64,000 nucleotides of DNA from G963422565 sp963422565 (GCA_963422565.1 OY730228.1:2852001-2916000), one strand, 5' to 3'; shown: positions 37,471 through 46,861, counted from the first letter of the stretch. The notes: generated from the sequence alone by a model not told the origin. Numbers and translations: made by a program.

Positions 37471-38685
37471 CTATGCGAAGGCCTGAATGCCGGTCTGGGC
37501 GCGGCCTAGAATGAGGGCGTGAATGTCGTGGGTGCCCTCATAGGTGTAGACGGTCTCCATGTTCATGTGGTGGCGCATGACATGGTATTCGTCGACGATG
37601 CCGTTGCCGCCATGCATGTCGCGGGCGTCGCGGATCAGGTCGCGCGCCTTGCCGGTCGAGTTGCGCTTGAGCATGGAGATCGCCTCCGGCGAGCAGTTCC
37701 CCTCGTCCATGATCCGACCGAGCCGGAGGCAGGCCTGCAAGCCGATCGCGATCTCGGTCTGCATGTCGGCGAGTTTCTTCTGGACGAGCTGGTTGGCGGC
37801 GAGCGGCCGGCCGAACTGGGTTCGCTCCAGCGTGTAGCGCCGCGCCGCATGCCAGCAGAACTCGGCCGCGCCCAGCGCCCCCCAGGCGATGCCGTAGCGC
37901 GCGTTGTTGAGGCAGCCGAACGGCCCGCCGAGCCCGCGCGCGTGGGGAAGCCGGTTTTCCTCGGGCACGAAGACATCGTCCATCACGATCTCGCCGGTGG
38001 CGGAGGCCCGGAGCGAAAGCTTGCCCTTCGACCAGGGCGTGGTCAGACCCTCGGCGCCCCGCTCCAGGATGAAGCCGTTGATCGTCCCCTCGTCGTTCTT
38101 CGCCCATACGACGAACAGGTCGGCGACCGGCGCGTGGGAGATCCAGGATTTGGAGCCCTGGAGGAGATAGCCGCCGTCGACCGATCGCGCGCGCGTCTTC
38201 ATGCCGCCCGGATCGGAGCCGTGATCGGGCTCGGTCAGCCCGAACGCGCCGATCCATTCGCCGGTCGCGAGCTTAGGCAGATATGTCCGCCGCTGCGCCT
38301 CGGTACCGTAATTGTAGATCGGCCACATGACCAGAGAGGACTGGACCGAGAGGCTCGATCGATAGGAGGAATCCACGGCCTCGATCTCGCGTGCGACCAG
38401 CCCGTAGGCGACATAGGAAGCGCCGGCGCAACCATAGCCGTGGAGCGTCGAGCCGTGCAGGCCGAGCGCGCCCATCTCGGCGATGATCTCGCGGTCGAAG
38501 CGCTCGAGATTATAGGCCTCGACGATTCGCGGCAGGAGCTTCTCCCGCGCATAGTCGCGCGCGGTGTCGCGCACCAACCGCTCGTCCTCGGTGAGCTGCG
38601 CATCCAGGAGGAGCGGATCCTCCCAGTCGATTTTGCCCCATTTACGCGGTGCGTGGACGATTCCCGCGTCGACAGTCGTCGCCAT
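37471..38685 (-). CDS. gcdH: Acyl-CoA dehydrogenase, glutaryl-CoA dehydrogenase-like
   Basis: A 404-residue FAD-dependent acyl-CoA dehydrogenase of the GcdH type. Hallmarks: WEDPLLLDAQLTEDERLVRD, GYGCAGASYVAYGLVAREIE, YRSSLSVQSSLVMWPIY, FGLTEPDHGSDPGGMKTRAR, and the catalytic glutamate in TVYTYEGTHDIHALILGR. GcdH oxidises and decarboxylates glutaryl-CoA to crotonyl-CoA. The start at 38685 has AGAGGG upstream; an ATG at 38706 lacks a ribosome site. A CoA-transferase gene follows after 9 nt, and the UbiD-family gene is divergent. Confidence 0.92.
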   Translation of the reverse strand: MATTVDAGIVHAPRKWGKIDWEDPLLLDAQLTEDERLVRDTARDYAREKLLPRIVEAYNLERFDREIIAEMGALGLHGSTLHGYGCAGASYVAYGLVAREIEAVDSSYRSSLSVQSSLVMWPIYNYGTEAQRRTYLPKLATGEWIGAFGLTEPDHGSDPGGMKTRARSVDGGYLLQGSKSWISHAPVADLFVVWAKNDEGTINGFILERGAEGLTTPWSKGKLSLRASATGEIVMDDVFVPEENRLPHARGLGGPFGCLNNARYGIAWGALGAAEFCWHAARRYTLERTQFGRPLAANQLVQKKLADMQTEIAIGLQACLRLGRIMDEGNCSPEAISMLKRNSTGKARDLIRDARDMHGGNGIVDEYHVMRHHMNMETVYTYEGTHDIHALILGRAQTGIQAFA

Positions 38686-38819
38686 GGTCGATGTTCCCTC
38701 TTGCATGGTGGATTGCGCCGTCGGCCGCGCGACTATAGGCGAAAAGGACGGTGCTGTGTATTGACGCGCGCGACGCGCTCCGGTCAAACCTTGGGCGGAG
38801 ACAGGCGCTGGAGGTGGAC

Positions 38820-40226
38820 GTGCCGCATACCCTCAGGACATTTCTGGAATCGATCGACAATCGGATGCTGCATGTCCGCGAACCGGTGGATCCCGTGAGC
38901 CAGATCGGCTATCTGTGCTCCGAGAGCCGAGGTCCGTTGACGTTTCACAACCTGACCGGCTTTCCTGGCTGGCGCCTGACGGACATCCTCATCAAGGACC
39001 GCCACGGTCAGGCCGCGGCGCTCGGCCTCGACGACGTGAAGGAGGTCTGCCCGTATCTCGCCGGGCGCATGGCGGCCGGTCGCGGCCGGTCGGTCTTGGT
39101 CGACGACGGTCCGGTCAAGGAGGTCAAGCGGCTCGGCAAGGATGTCGATCTGCACCGGCTGCCGATCCCGCAGCATTCGGTCGGCGACGGGGGGCGCTAT
39201 CTCGGCTCCGGAATCACCATCACCAGGGACCCCGAGACCGGCATCCGCAACGAGTCGATCATCCGCATGATGCTCACCGACGACCCGCGGAAATGCACGT
39301 TCTGGATGGCGGCGCGGCACAACTACGCCCACTATCTCAAATATGTCGCAAAGGATGCGCCGATGCCGATGGCCTTCGCCATCGGGTTGCATCCGGTCTA
39401 CGAGATCATGTCCAACTGGTCGGGGCGGCACGAGGACTTCGACGAGTTGGAATACGGTGCCGGCGTGCTCGGCGAAGATATCGAGATGATCCGCTGCGAG
39501 ACCATCGACCTCGAGGTGCCGGCGCACGCCGAGATCGTCATCGAGGGGCTGGTTCACCCGCGCGACCGCATCCCCGAGGGGCCGTTCGGCGAGTTCACGA
39601 CCTTCGGTTCGGGCGCCGAGGGGCCGGCGCCGGTTTTCCAGGTCACCGGCGTCACCCATCGTCGGGACCCGATCTTCCGCCACATGCAGGCGACCTGGTT
39701 CACCGACCACCAGCCTCTGATCACGCTGCCGATGGAGGCGACCTATTTCAACCGCCTGCGCGACACCCACGGCAACAGCCGCATCCTGGACGTGTTCGTG
39801 CCGCCCTGGGCGTCGCAGTTCATGATGATCGTCCAGATGGAGGCGAAGTGGGACGGCCAGGCGCGCGACGTGCTGATGTCGGCGCTGACCGGTCCCAACC
39901 TTCACGTCAAGGTGGCGATCGCCGTCGACGAGGACGTCGACATCTACGATGCCCAGGACGTGATGTGGGCGCTGTCCTGCCGTACCAACCCGGCGGAGCA
40001 TGTGCATGTCATGCCAGGGTCGCGGCTCCACCCGCTCGACATCTCGATCCCCGAGATCGGCGACGAATATACGGTGATGCGGATCGGCGGCAAGCTCGCC
40101 ATCGACGCGACCAAGCCGCCGACCTGGAGGGCGGCGGAGCGCGCGCGGTTCAAACGGGTCGACCCCAGCGGCAAGGGCGACCCGGCGCTCGCCGCGCTCC
40201 TCGAACAGGTTCGGATACCGCGCTGA
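38820..40226 (+). CDS. UbiD family decarboxylase
   Basis: A 468-residue member of the UbiD family of prenylated-FMN-dependent (de)carboxylases. Recognisable blocks include GPLTFHNLTGFPGWRL, RYLGSGITITRDPETGIRN (prFMN region), EGPFGEFTTFGSG (with the conserved Glu) and HTHGN-like RDTHGNSRILDVFVPPW. The start is a GTG preceded by GGAGG five bases upstream. No UbiX-type prenyltransferase is in the window. An orphan UbiD-like enzyme near aromatic catabolic genes could act on an aromatic or unsaturated acid rather than on ubiquinone precursors. Confidence 0.9.
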   Translation: MPHTLRTFLESIDNRMLHVREPVDPVSQIGYLCSESRGPLTFHNLTGFPGWRLTDILIKDRHGQAAALGLDDVKEVCPYLAGRMAAGRGRSVLVDDGPVKEVKRLGKDVDLHRLPIPQHSVGDGGRYLGSGITITRDPETGIRNESIIRMMLTDDPRKCTFWMAARHNYAHYLKYVAKDAPMPMAFAIGLHPVYEIMSNWSGRHEDFDELEYGAGVLGEDIEMIRCETIDLEVPAHAEIVIEGLVHPRDRIPEGPFGEFTTFGSGAEGPAPVFQVTGVTHRRDPIFRHMQATWFTDHQPLITLPMEATYFNRLRDTHGNSRILDVFVPPWASQFMMIVQMEAKWDGQARDVLMSALTGPNLHVKVAIAVDEDVDIYDAQDVMWALSCRTNPAEHVHVMPGSRLHPLDISIPEIGDEYTVMRIGGKLAIDATKPPTWRAAERARFKRVDPSGKGDPALAALLEQVRIPR

Positions 40227-40254
40227 CGGTCCCCCCGACCGGCCGCAAACCCGG

Positions 40255-41664
40255 TCAGACGCTGTAATACATCGCGAACTCGATCGGGTGCGGCGTGTAC
40301 TCGAAAGCCTGTATTTCTTCGCGCCTGAGGTCCAGATAGCCGTCGATCAGATCGTCCGAAAACACGTCGCCCCGCTTGAGGAACGCCCGGTCGGTATCCA
40401 GAGCATCGACGGCCTCGCGGAGCGACCCGCAGACGGTCGGCACGTCCTCGAGCTCCTCGGGCGGCAGATCGTAGAGGTTCTTGTCCATCGGGTCGCCCGG
40501 ATGGATCCTGTTCTCGATCCCGTCGATGCCGGCCATAAGCATCGCGGCGAAGGTGAGATAGGGGTTGGCCGCCGGGTCCGGGAAACGGACCTCGACCCGC
40601 TTGCCGTTGGGGCTCGATGCGAACGGGATGCGGCAGGCGGCGGAGCGGTTGCGCCCGGAATAGGCGAGCAGGACCGGCGCCTCGAAGCCGGGCACGAGAC
40701 GCTTGTAGCTGTTGGTGGTTGGGTTGGAGAAGGCGTTGATTGCCTTGGCGTGCCGGATGATGCCGCCGATATAGTGGAGCGCCGTCTCGGAGAGGTCGGC
40801 ATAGCCCGGCCCCGCGAAGATCGGCTCGCCGTTCTTCCAGATCGACTGATGCACATGCATTCCGGAGCCGTTGTCGTCGATCACGGGCTTCGGCATGAAG
40901 GTCGCCGTCTTACCGTAGGAATGGGCGACCGAATGGACGACGTATTTATATATCTGCACCTGATCGGCTATCCGGAGCAGATCGGTGCCGCGCATTCCGA
41001 GCTCGTTCTGGCTCGGTGCCACCTCGTGATGGTGCTTCTCGATGTCGATCCCCATCTCGCCCATCACGGTAAGCATCTCCGCCCGCAGATCAGCCATCGA
41101 ATCCACCGGCGGCACCGGGAAGTATCCACCCTTGATCGCCGGCCGATGGCCGACATTGCCGCCGTCGAACTCGCGCCCGCTGTTATACGGTCCTTCTTCC
41201 TCGTCGATCGCATAGAAGCTCTTGTTCATCGACACATTGAAGCGGACATCGTCGAAGACGAAGAATTCGAGCTCTGGGCCGAACATGGCGGTGTCTCCGA
41301 TCCCGCTCTGGTTGAGATAGGCGTGGGCGAGCCGCGCCGTCGAGCGGGGGTCGCGGGAATAGGGCTGTCCGGTGGTCGGCTCGAGCACATCGCAGAAGAG
41401 GATCAGCGAGGTCTGGGCGGAGAACGGGTCGAGCGTCGCGGTACCCAGGTCGGGCATCAGGCACATGTCGGATTCCGAGATGTCCTTCCACCCGGCAATC
41501 GACGACCCATCGAACATCACCCCGCTCGCCAGCGCGTCTTCATCGATCGTGCGCACGGCCTGGGCGGTGTGCTGCCATTTGCCGCGCGGGTCGGTGAAGC
41601 GGAAGTCGACGTATTTGACGTCGTGCTCCTCGATCATCTCGAGAATCCTGGAGGCGTCGGACAT
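40255..41664 (-). CDS. glnA: Glutamine synthetase, type I
   Basis: A 469-residue GSI enzyme that condenses ammonia and glutamate. Conserved features: MFDGSSIAGWKDISESDMCL, the ammonia-site region around GYFPVPPVDSMADLR, EKHHHEVAPSQNELGMR, MPKPVIDDNGSGMHVHQS, NRSAACRIP, and the adenylylation tyrosine in DKNLYDLPPEE. This indicates control by adenylyltransferase and PII. It lies 55 nt after glnB. A short GC-rich inverted repeat (about 40240-40258, GACCGG/CCGGTC) sits between it and the convergent UbiD gene. Confidence 0.97.
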   Translation of the reverse strand: MSDASRILEMIEEHDVKYVDFRFTDPRGKWQHTAQAVRTIDEDALASGVMFDGSSIAGWKDISESDMCLMPDLGTATLDPFSAQTSLILFCDVLEPTTGQPYSRDPRSTARLAHAYLNQSGIGDTAMFGPELEFFVFDDVRFNVSMNKSFYAIDEEEGPYNSGREFDGGNVGHRPAIKGGYFPVPPVDSMADLRAEMLTVMGEMGIDIEKHHHEVAPSQNELGMRGTDLLRIADQVQIYKYVVHSVAHSYGKTATFMPKPVIDDNGSGMHVHQSIWKNGEPIFAGPGYADLSETALHYIGGIIRHAKAINAFSNPTTNSYKRLVPGFEAPVLLAYSGRNRSAACRIPFASSPNGKRVEVRFPDPAANPYLTFAAMLMAGIDGIENRIHPGDPMDKNLYDLPPEELEDVPTVCGSLREAVDALDTDRAFLKRGDVFSDDLIDGYLDLRREEIQAFEYTPHPIEFAMYYSV

Positions 41665-41719
41665 ATCTGAGCTCCTCTATGCGTTCGTGAGTGGGAGGCC
41701 GGGCCGGCTGCAGGAGGGC

Positions 41720-42058
41720 TCAGAGGGCTTCGGCGCCCGTTTCCCCGGTGCGGATCCGAATGGCTTCCTCGACGCCGACGATGAAGATCTTGCCATCGCC
41801 GATGCGGTCCGTCCTCGCGGCCTGCTGGATCGCTTCGACGGCGCGCTCGACCATGCCGTCCTCGAGAACGATCTCGATCTTCACCTTGGGCAGGAAGTCG
41901 ACGACATATTCCGCACCCCTGTAGAGCTCCGTATGGCCCTTCTGCCGGCCGAACCCCTTGGCCTCGATAACCGTCAGGCCCATGACTCCGACCTCGTGCA
42001 AGGCGTCCTTCACCTCGTCGAGCTTGAACGGCTTGATGATGGCTTCGATCTTTTTCAT
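41720..42058 (-). CDS. glnB: Nitrogen regulatory protein P-II
   Basis: A 112-residue PII signal protein. It starts MKKIEAIIKPFKLDEVKDAL; Tyr51, the uridylylation site, is in YRGAEYVVDFLPKVKIE on the T-loop, and the C-terminal signature is GDGKIFIVGVEEAIRIRTGE. It senses 2-oxoglutarate and ATP/ADP and controls glutamine synthetase adenylylation and NtrB. The ATG at 42058 was chosen by family length; the open frame upstream is non-coding. It is the first gene of the glnB-glnA operon. Confidence 0.97.
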   Translation of the reverse strand: MKKIEAIIKPFKLDEVKDALHEVGVMGLTVIEAKGFGRQKGHTELYRGAEYVVDFLPKVKIEIVLEDGMVERAVEAIQQAARTDRIGDGKIFIVGVEEAIRIRTGETGAEAL

Positions 42059-42467
42059 CGCTATCCGTATCCGTGGGCCGCGTGTCATTGGCACCGCATC
42101 CGTCGGGCCGAGGCGGCCGGTCGCCGAAGCTTGCGAAGCTATCCGCGCATGGCTGCGCCGTATACATGCTGCGTCCTTGCAATGCAACGCGATGAAGGCC
42201 GCTCGTCCGTCTTCCGAACCCTTCGATAGGGCCCCGTTGCCGGCCTGCCGAGCTCGACGCCGTCGGCGATCCTCGCGCCCCACCTCCGATCGCCGCAACG
42301 CCTTCTGGGAGCGCGACCGGGCGGCGGTACGAAAATCATGCTTCCTCGTTCGGGCCGCTTGCGCGTCCTGGTACGGCGGCTCCCTTGGACTCGATCGCCC
42401 TTCCCGCCTACATTCGCGTCATGAGGCCGATCGTGACATTGAGCGTCGGTCCTAAGCGTTCCGATCG
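42059..42467. other. 409-nt region upstream of glnB
   Basis: The gap lies between glnB (minus) and a small plus-strand gene. I saw no clear sigma-54 element (TGGCAC-N5-TTGC) on the minus strand and no domain-bearing frame. The glnBA promoter must lie here. A short TTGCAATGCAA stretch near 42177-42187 is palindromic-like but matches no operator I can name. Confidence 0.4.
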
Positions 42468-42659
42468 ATGAGCGCCGAACTCATCGCGATCCTGGCCGTC
42501 GGCGTCGCCGATCTCGTGCTCAACGGCCAGCGCGCCAACCGCACCGAGACCGTCGGGATCCGCGACGAGATCGGCGATCTGGGGGAACGCATGGCGAAGC
42601 TCGAAGGACTTCTCGAGGGTCTCCGCGAGGCTATCTCCGGCCGCCGGAGCGCCGTATAG
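42468..42659 (+). CDS. Small membrane/coiled-coil protein
   Basis: 63 residues. A short hydrophobic N-terminus (AELIAILAVGVADLVLNG) is followed by a charged coiled coil ending ERMAKLEGLLEGLREAISGR, a pattern seen in many small uncharacterised bacterial proteins. No function can be assigned. The coding case rests on this amphipathic pattern and the clean start and stop. The ribosome site is weak. Confidence 0.5.
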   Translation: MSAELIAILAVGVADLVLNGQRANRTETVGIRDEIGDLGERMAKLEGLLEGLREAISGRRSAV

Positions 42660-42824
42660 CCGCTTCCGGCCTCCGACCATCGTTTCGCGCCATCTGCCGG
42701 CCCGTTTCGGACCGCCGTCCGCGCGCCCGGCAATACCGTCCGTCCGTCCGTAAGCTGTCCGACAAGCCGAGGCTACCCCACCGGTGGGGGCGCCGCCGCT
42801 TCCGCCCGCTTCGCGAGACGCCGT

Positions 42825-44480
42825 TCAGGCGACCGAGCGCATCCCGCCGGCGCGCGCGGAGGCCTTGATCATATCGGCCGCCTTCTCGCCGATCATGATG
42901 GTCGGCGCGTTGGTGTTGCCGCCGACGATCGTTGGCATCACCGAGGCGTCGACCACCCGTAATCCGTCTACCCCGCGGACCCGGAGTTCCGGATCGACGA
43001 CCGAGGCGGGGTCGACCCCCATCCGACAGGTCCCGACCGGGTGGAAGATCGTCGCCGAGTTCCGGCGCACCCAGTCGGCGAGGTCTGCGCCGTCGCCTAT
43101 CTCGGGACCCGGCAGCCGTTCGCGCCCGCGATGTGCGTCGAAGGCGGGAGCGCGGATCAGCCGGCGCGCCAACCGGAACCCGGCCGTCAAGGTCTCCAGG
43201 TCGCCTTCTCCGGAGAAGAAGGCGGGATCGATCGCGGGCGCCGCCTCCGGGTCCGGGCTGGCGGGGGTGACGCTCCCCCGGCTCTTCGGACGCAGCAGCA
43301 CCGCGGTGATGCTGAAGCCATGCCCCCAGCCGAACGGTCTACCGTTCTTGCCGCGCTGTCCGGGGACGAAGACGAGCTGGATGTCGGGGCGGGAGCATGT
43401 CGGGTCGGTGCGAACGAAGCCGCCGCTCTCGATCAGGTTGCTCGCCCAGAAGCCGCGCCGGGCGAGCGCGTACTCGGCGACGCTCCAGGCCATGCGCGGA
43501 AGGCTGCGGAGTGACAGGCCGTAGGCGGCAGTGGTCGAGTTGTCGAAATCGCTCCGCGCGGCGGCGTGATCCTGCAGGTTGCGCCCGACCTCCGGCAGGT
43601 CGTGGACGACCGGAATCCCGAGCCGGGCGAGCGTCTCTCCGCTGCCGATGCCGGACAGCATCAGGAGATGCGGCGAGGCGATTGCGCCGGCCGACAGGAT
43701 GATCTCGTGCCGTACGCGAATCTCCTCCGTGCCGGCGGGGCCGGTAAGCGCGATCCCGACGGCGCGCCGCTTCTCGACGATCACGCGGGTGACCCGGCGG
43801 CCGGTCAGCACCTCGAGATTGCGGCGCCGGAGGGCCGGCGTCAGGAAGGCTGTCGCCGCCGAGCAGCGCCGCCCGTTCTTCTGGGTGACCTGGTGGACCC
43901 CGAATCCTTCCTGCTCGGCGCCGTTGAAGTCGCGGTTATGTCGGAATTGCAGGCTCTCGGCGGCGGCGACGAAGACATCGCCGAGCGGGTTGGGCCGGTC
44001 GATGAAGGTCACCGTCAGCGGTCCCCCCTGGCCGTGCAGGGCGTCGTCGCCGAAGCATTCGTTGCGCTCGGACTTGAGGAAGTAGGGCAACACCCCGTCC
44101 CAGCCCCAACCGGCGAGGCCGGTGGCGGCCCACTCCTCGTAATCGTCGCGATGGCCGCGGACATAGACCATGCCGTTGATCGCGCTCGAGCCGCCCAGCG
44201 CGCGCCCGCGCGGGATATAGACCGAAGCGCCGTCCATCCGGTGCTGGGGCACTGTCTCGAACCGCCAGTTCAGGTTCCGATGGCGCATCAGCGCGAACAG
44301 GGCGGCGGGGATGTGGATGAGCGGGTTGCGGTCACGCGGCCCGGCTTCGACCAGGCAGACGCGGCAGGCGGGATCCTCGCTCAGCCGTCCGGCGAGCACG
44401 CATCCCGCGGATCCGCCTCCGACGATGACGTAATCGACGCTGCCCCCGTCCTTGAACTCGGTATCCGGCATGGCTCGCAT
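42825..44480 (-). CDS. GMC family oxidoreductase (choline dehydrogenase-like)
   Basis: A 551-residue FAD-dependent alcohol dehydrogenase/oxidase. The FAD-binding motif is VDYVIVGGGSAGCVLAGRLS, GMC signature 1 is in PRGRALGGSSAINGMVYVRG, signature 2 is GAIASPHLLMLSGIG, and the catalytic His/Asn pair is in IFHPVGTCRMG and GGNTNAPTIMI. BetA, alkanol dehydrogenases and polyethylene glycol dehydrogenases share this form, so the substrate alcohol is open. An ATG at 44471 is an equally good start. Confidence 0.92.
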   Translation of the reverse strand: MRAMPDTEFKDGGSVDYVIVGGGSAGCVLAGRLSEDPACRVCLVEAGPRDRNPLIHIPAALFALMRHRNLNWRFETVPQHRMDGASVYIPRGRALGGSSAINGMVYVRGHRDDYEEWAATGLAGWGWDGVLPYFLKSERNECFGDDALHGQGGPLTVTFIDRPNPLGDVFVAAAESLQFRHNRDFNGAEQEGFGVHQVTQKNGRRCSAATAFLTPALRRRNLEVLTGRRVTRVIVEKRRAVGIALTGPAGTEEIRVRHEIILSAGAIASPHLLMLSGIGSGETLARLGIPVVHDLPEVGRNLQDHAAARSDFDNSTTAAYGLSLRSLPRMAWSVAEYALARRGFWASNLIESGGFVRTDPTCSRPDIQLVFVPGQRGKNGRPFGWGHGFSITAVLLRPKSRGSVTPASPDPEAAPAIDPAFFSGEGDLETLTAGFRLARRLIRAPAFDAHRGRERLPGPEIGDGADLADWVRRNSATIFHPVGTCRMGVDPASVVDPELRVRGVDGLRVVDASVMPTIVGGNTNAPTIMIGEKAADMIKASARAGGMRSVA

Positions 44481-44515
44481 CGCCTCGCGCTTCGTTCCCC
44501 CCGGGCGAGGCTATT

Positions 44516-44844
44516 CTACGCAGACGGGCGCCGGTCGGCAGCCGTTCCGCGGCGGCGCGCCGGACCGAGGCCAAGCGATCCGATAGGACCGCGCTGCTCG
44601 GTCATCGGCGCATCGATGCCGAAGCCGGTGAAGCGGCGCCACAATGCCTGCAGCGCGGGAACTGCCGTTTCCAGCCCGTGTGCGACGATCGCCGCGCGGA
44701 CCGTGCGAACGGTCGTCGGATCGCGTCCCCGACCAACGTCGTCAACGCCTCGTCTGGCAGCGATGCGACCGATAGCGCGGACGCGCGCCGGGCCGGTGTT
44801 CCGCCGCTATCGGCGGCTCCGAAGAGATCGATCTGTCGGGCCAC
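44516..44844 (-). pseudogene. Remnant of a HEAT-repeat-like protein, frameshifted
   Basis: From a GTG at 44844 one frame reads ARQIDLFGAADSGG and ASLPDEALTTLVGD. The next part continues in another frame as RDPTTVRTVRAAIVAHGLE, TAVPALQALWRRFTGFGID and APMTEQ, with a stop at 44516. Adding one G to the run at GTCGGGGACG would join both parts. The joined text resembles the start of HEAT-repeat proteins that I recall from alphaproteobacteria, but those are far longer. It lies 17 nt after the enoyl-CoA hydratase homologue. Probably a truncated relic. Confidence 0.45.
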
Positions 44845-44860
44845 GGCCGCGACCCGACGC

Positions 44861-45649
44861 CTATCTGCCCTGGAACCGCGGTGGGCGCTTCTCCATGAAA
44901 GCCGTCCGGCCCTCGACATAGTCGGCGCTGCGGTAGCAGTCGTCGATCAACACGCGGCACGCCTCGAGATCGCGGTCGGCGTCGGGCTTGAGGACCTCGC
45001 CGATGATCAGCTTCATTCCCTTGACGGTCAGCGGCGCGTTCGCGGCCACCATATCCGCATAGCTGGCGACGAAGTCGTGGAGCGTCCCGTCGGGAACGAC
45101 CTTCTGGACCAGGCCGATCCGCAGCGCTTCGTCGGCGTCGAGCCGGCGGGCCGAGAAGGTGATGTCCCGCGCGGCGCCGGGCCCTACGGTGTCGACCAGC
45201 CGCTTGATCCCGGCGAATCCGTAACCGAGCCCGAGCCGCGCCGCCGGCAGGCCGAATTGGGACTTCGCCGAGCAGAACCGGAGATCACAGCAGACCGCGA
45301 GCGCGAGCCCGCCGCCTATGCAGTAGCCGTCGATTTCGGCGATGGTTGGCTTTGGCAGCGTCTCGAGTCTCTCGTTGGCGGCGGCGACGCGGTCGTTGTA
45401 ACGGCGGATCGCCTCCGCGCTGTCGCGCTCCTCCCCGAAGCGCGAGATGTCCGCCCCCGAGACGAAGGATTTGCCGCCGGCGCCCGACAGGATGACGACG
45501 CGGATCTCCGGGTCGCGGGCGAAATCGGCCAGGATCGTCTCCGCCGCCTCCCACATCGCCAGTGAGACCGCGTTGCGCCGTTCCGGGTTGTTGAAGATCA
45601 TCTGCCCGATCGGGCCGGTCTTGCGCGAGAGCATCTTGTCGGTCGTCAT
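44861..45649 (-). CDS. Enoyl-CoA hydratase/isomerase family protein
   Basis: A 262-residue crotonase-fold protein. The oxyanion-hole segments are GGKSFVSGADISRFGE and IDGYCIGGGLALAVCCDLRF. The glutamate that acts in true hydratases would lie in a FGxPE motif; here the text is FGLPAARLGLGYGFAG, and the second glutamate region also differs. The reaction may therefore not be simple hydration. It follows the CoA-transferase gene by 18 nt, so the two probably act in one acyl-CoA pathway. Confidence 0.88.
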   Translation of the reverse strand: MTTDKMLSRKTGPIGQMIFNNPERRNAVSLAMWEAAETILADFARDPEIRVVILSGAGGKSFVSGADISRFGEERDSAEAIRRYNDRVAAANERLETLPKPTIAEIDGYCIGGGLALAVCCDLRFCSAKSQFGLPAARLGLGYGFAGIKRLVDTVGPGAARDITFSARRLDADEALRIGLVQKVVPDGTLHDFVASYADMVAANAPLTVKGMKLIIGEVLKPDADRDLEACRVLIDDCYRSADYVEGRTAFMEKRPPRFQGR

Positions 45650-45667
45650 TACCTTCGTCCCCGGAGG

Positions 45668-46861
45668 TTAGATCACGCCGCGATTGCGTAGCCGAGCGAT
45701 CTCGTCGACATCGAGGCCGGCGGCAGAAAGGATCTCGTCGGTATGCGCGCCCGGCGCCGGCGCCGGCGCCGCCAACCTGCTCGGCGTGCGGCCGAGCGCA
45801 ACCGGCTGGCCCAGCATGCGCGTTCGCCCGAAGGGCAGCGTCTCGATCGGCTGCGCCATGCCGAGATGGGCGACCTGCGGGTCCTCGAAGACTTGTCCGA
45901 TGTCGTAGATCGGCCCGGCCGGGACGCCCGCTTCGGCGAACAGCGCGATCCAGTGCCCGGACGGGCGTGTCCGGGTGATCGCCTCGATCATGGCGTTGAG
46001 CGCCTGCCGGTTGGTCGACCGGTCCGGTTCGGCCGCGAACCGCTCGTCCTCGATCCATTCCGGCCGCTCCATCGCGCGGCAGAACCTGTCCCACATCCTC
46101 TGCCCCGAGACGCCGATATTGATGTGGCCGTCGGCGGTGCGGAACACCCCGGTCGGGATCGTCGTCGGATGGTCGTTGCCGGCCTGGCCGGGGATTGTGC
46201 CGTCGATGAGATAGCGCGCCGCCTGGAAGTCGAGCATGAAGACCTGGGCCTGGAGCAGGGATGTCTGCACCCACTGCCCCCGCCCCGAGGCCTCGCGTTC
46301 GAGGAGGGCGACCAGGATCCCGAGTGCGCAGTAGAGACCCGCCGTCAGGTCGGCGATGGGGATGCCCGCGCGCATCGGGCCGTCGCCGGGCGCGCCGGTG
46401 ATCGACATCAGCCCGCCCATCCCCTGGGCGATCTGGTCGAAGCCGCCCCGCCCGGCCAGGGGGCCGTCCTGGCCGAAGCCGGAGATGCTACCGAGCACGA
46501 TGCGCGGGTTGACCGCCGCCAGGGCCTCGTAGTCGATCCCGAGCCGCGTCTTCACGTCCGGCCGGAAATTCTCCACCACGACATCGGCGGTCTCGACCAG
46601 CCGCATGAAGATGGCATGGCCGTCCGCGTCCTTGAGGTCGAGCGTCAGCGATCGCTTGTTCCGGTTGAGGCTTTGGAAGTCCGAGGAGGCGTTGGGCGCC
46701 CCGAGGGCGCCGTCGGCCCCGCGCGAGACCGGCGGCTCGATGCGGATCACGTCGGCGCCCCAATCGGCCATCTGGCGGACGCAGTTCGGGCCCGACCGCA
46801 CGCGGGAAAGGTCGAGGACACGGATTCGGCGGAGCGCGTCGGAGGCTGGCAGATGCGGCAT
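45668..46861 (-). CDS. CaiB/BaiF family CoA-transferase, catalytic Asp replaced
   Basis: A 397-residue family III CoA-transferase homologue: LRRIRVLDLSRVRSGPNCVRQ, DWGADVIRIEPP, NRNKRSLTLDLKDADGH and PRIVLGSISGFGQDGPL. Where the catalytic aspartate normally sits, the text is GQWVQTSLLQAQVFMLDFQA, with Gln at the apparent position. I recall a group of such proteins in which this residue is Glu or Gln. The start at 46861 has GGGAG upstream. It lies 16 nt after hisD and 18 nt before the hydratase homologue, so it is tacked onto the his block. Confidence 0.88.
   Translation of the reverse strand: MPHLPASDALRRIRVLDLSRVRSGPNCVRQMADWGADVIRIEPPVSRGADGALGAPNASSDFQSLNRNKRSLTLDLKDADGHAIFMRLVETADVVVENFRPDVKTRLGIDYEALAAVNPRIVLGSISGFGQDGPLAGRGGFDQIAQGMGGLMSITGAPGDGPMRAGIPIADLTAGLYCALGILVALLEREASGRGQWVQTSLLQAQVFMLDFQAARYLIDGTIPGQAGNDHPTTIPTGVFRTADGHINIGVSGQRMWDRFCRAMERPEWIEDERFAAEPDRSTNRQALNAMIEAITRTRPSGHWIALFAEAGVPAGPIYDIGQVFEDPQVAHLGMAQPIETLPFGRTRMLGQPVALGRTPSRLAAPAPAPGAHTDEILSAAGLDVDEIARLRNRGVI

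Noticed and set aside
40240..40258. Short inverted repeat between the UbiD and glnA genes as a terminator
   Set aside because: The 6-bp stem has no T tract on either side, so an intrinsic terminator cannot be supported.
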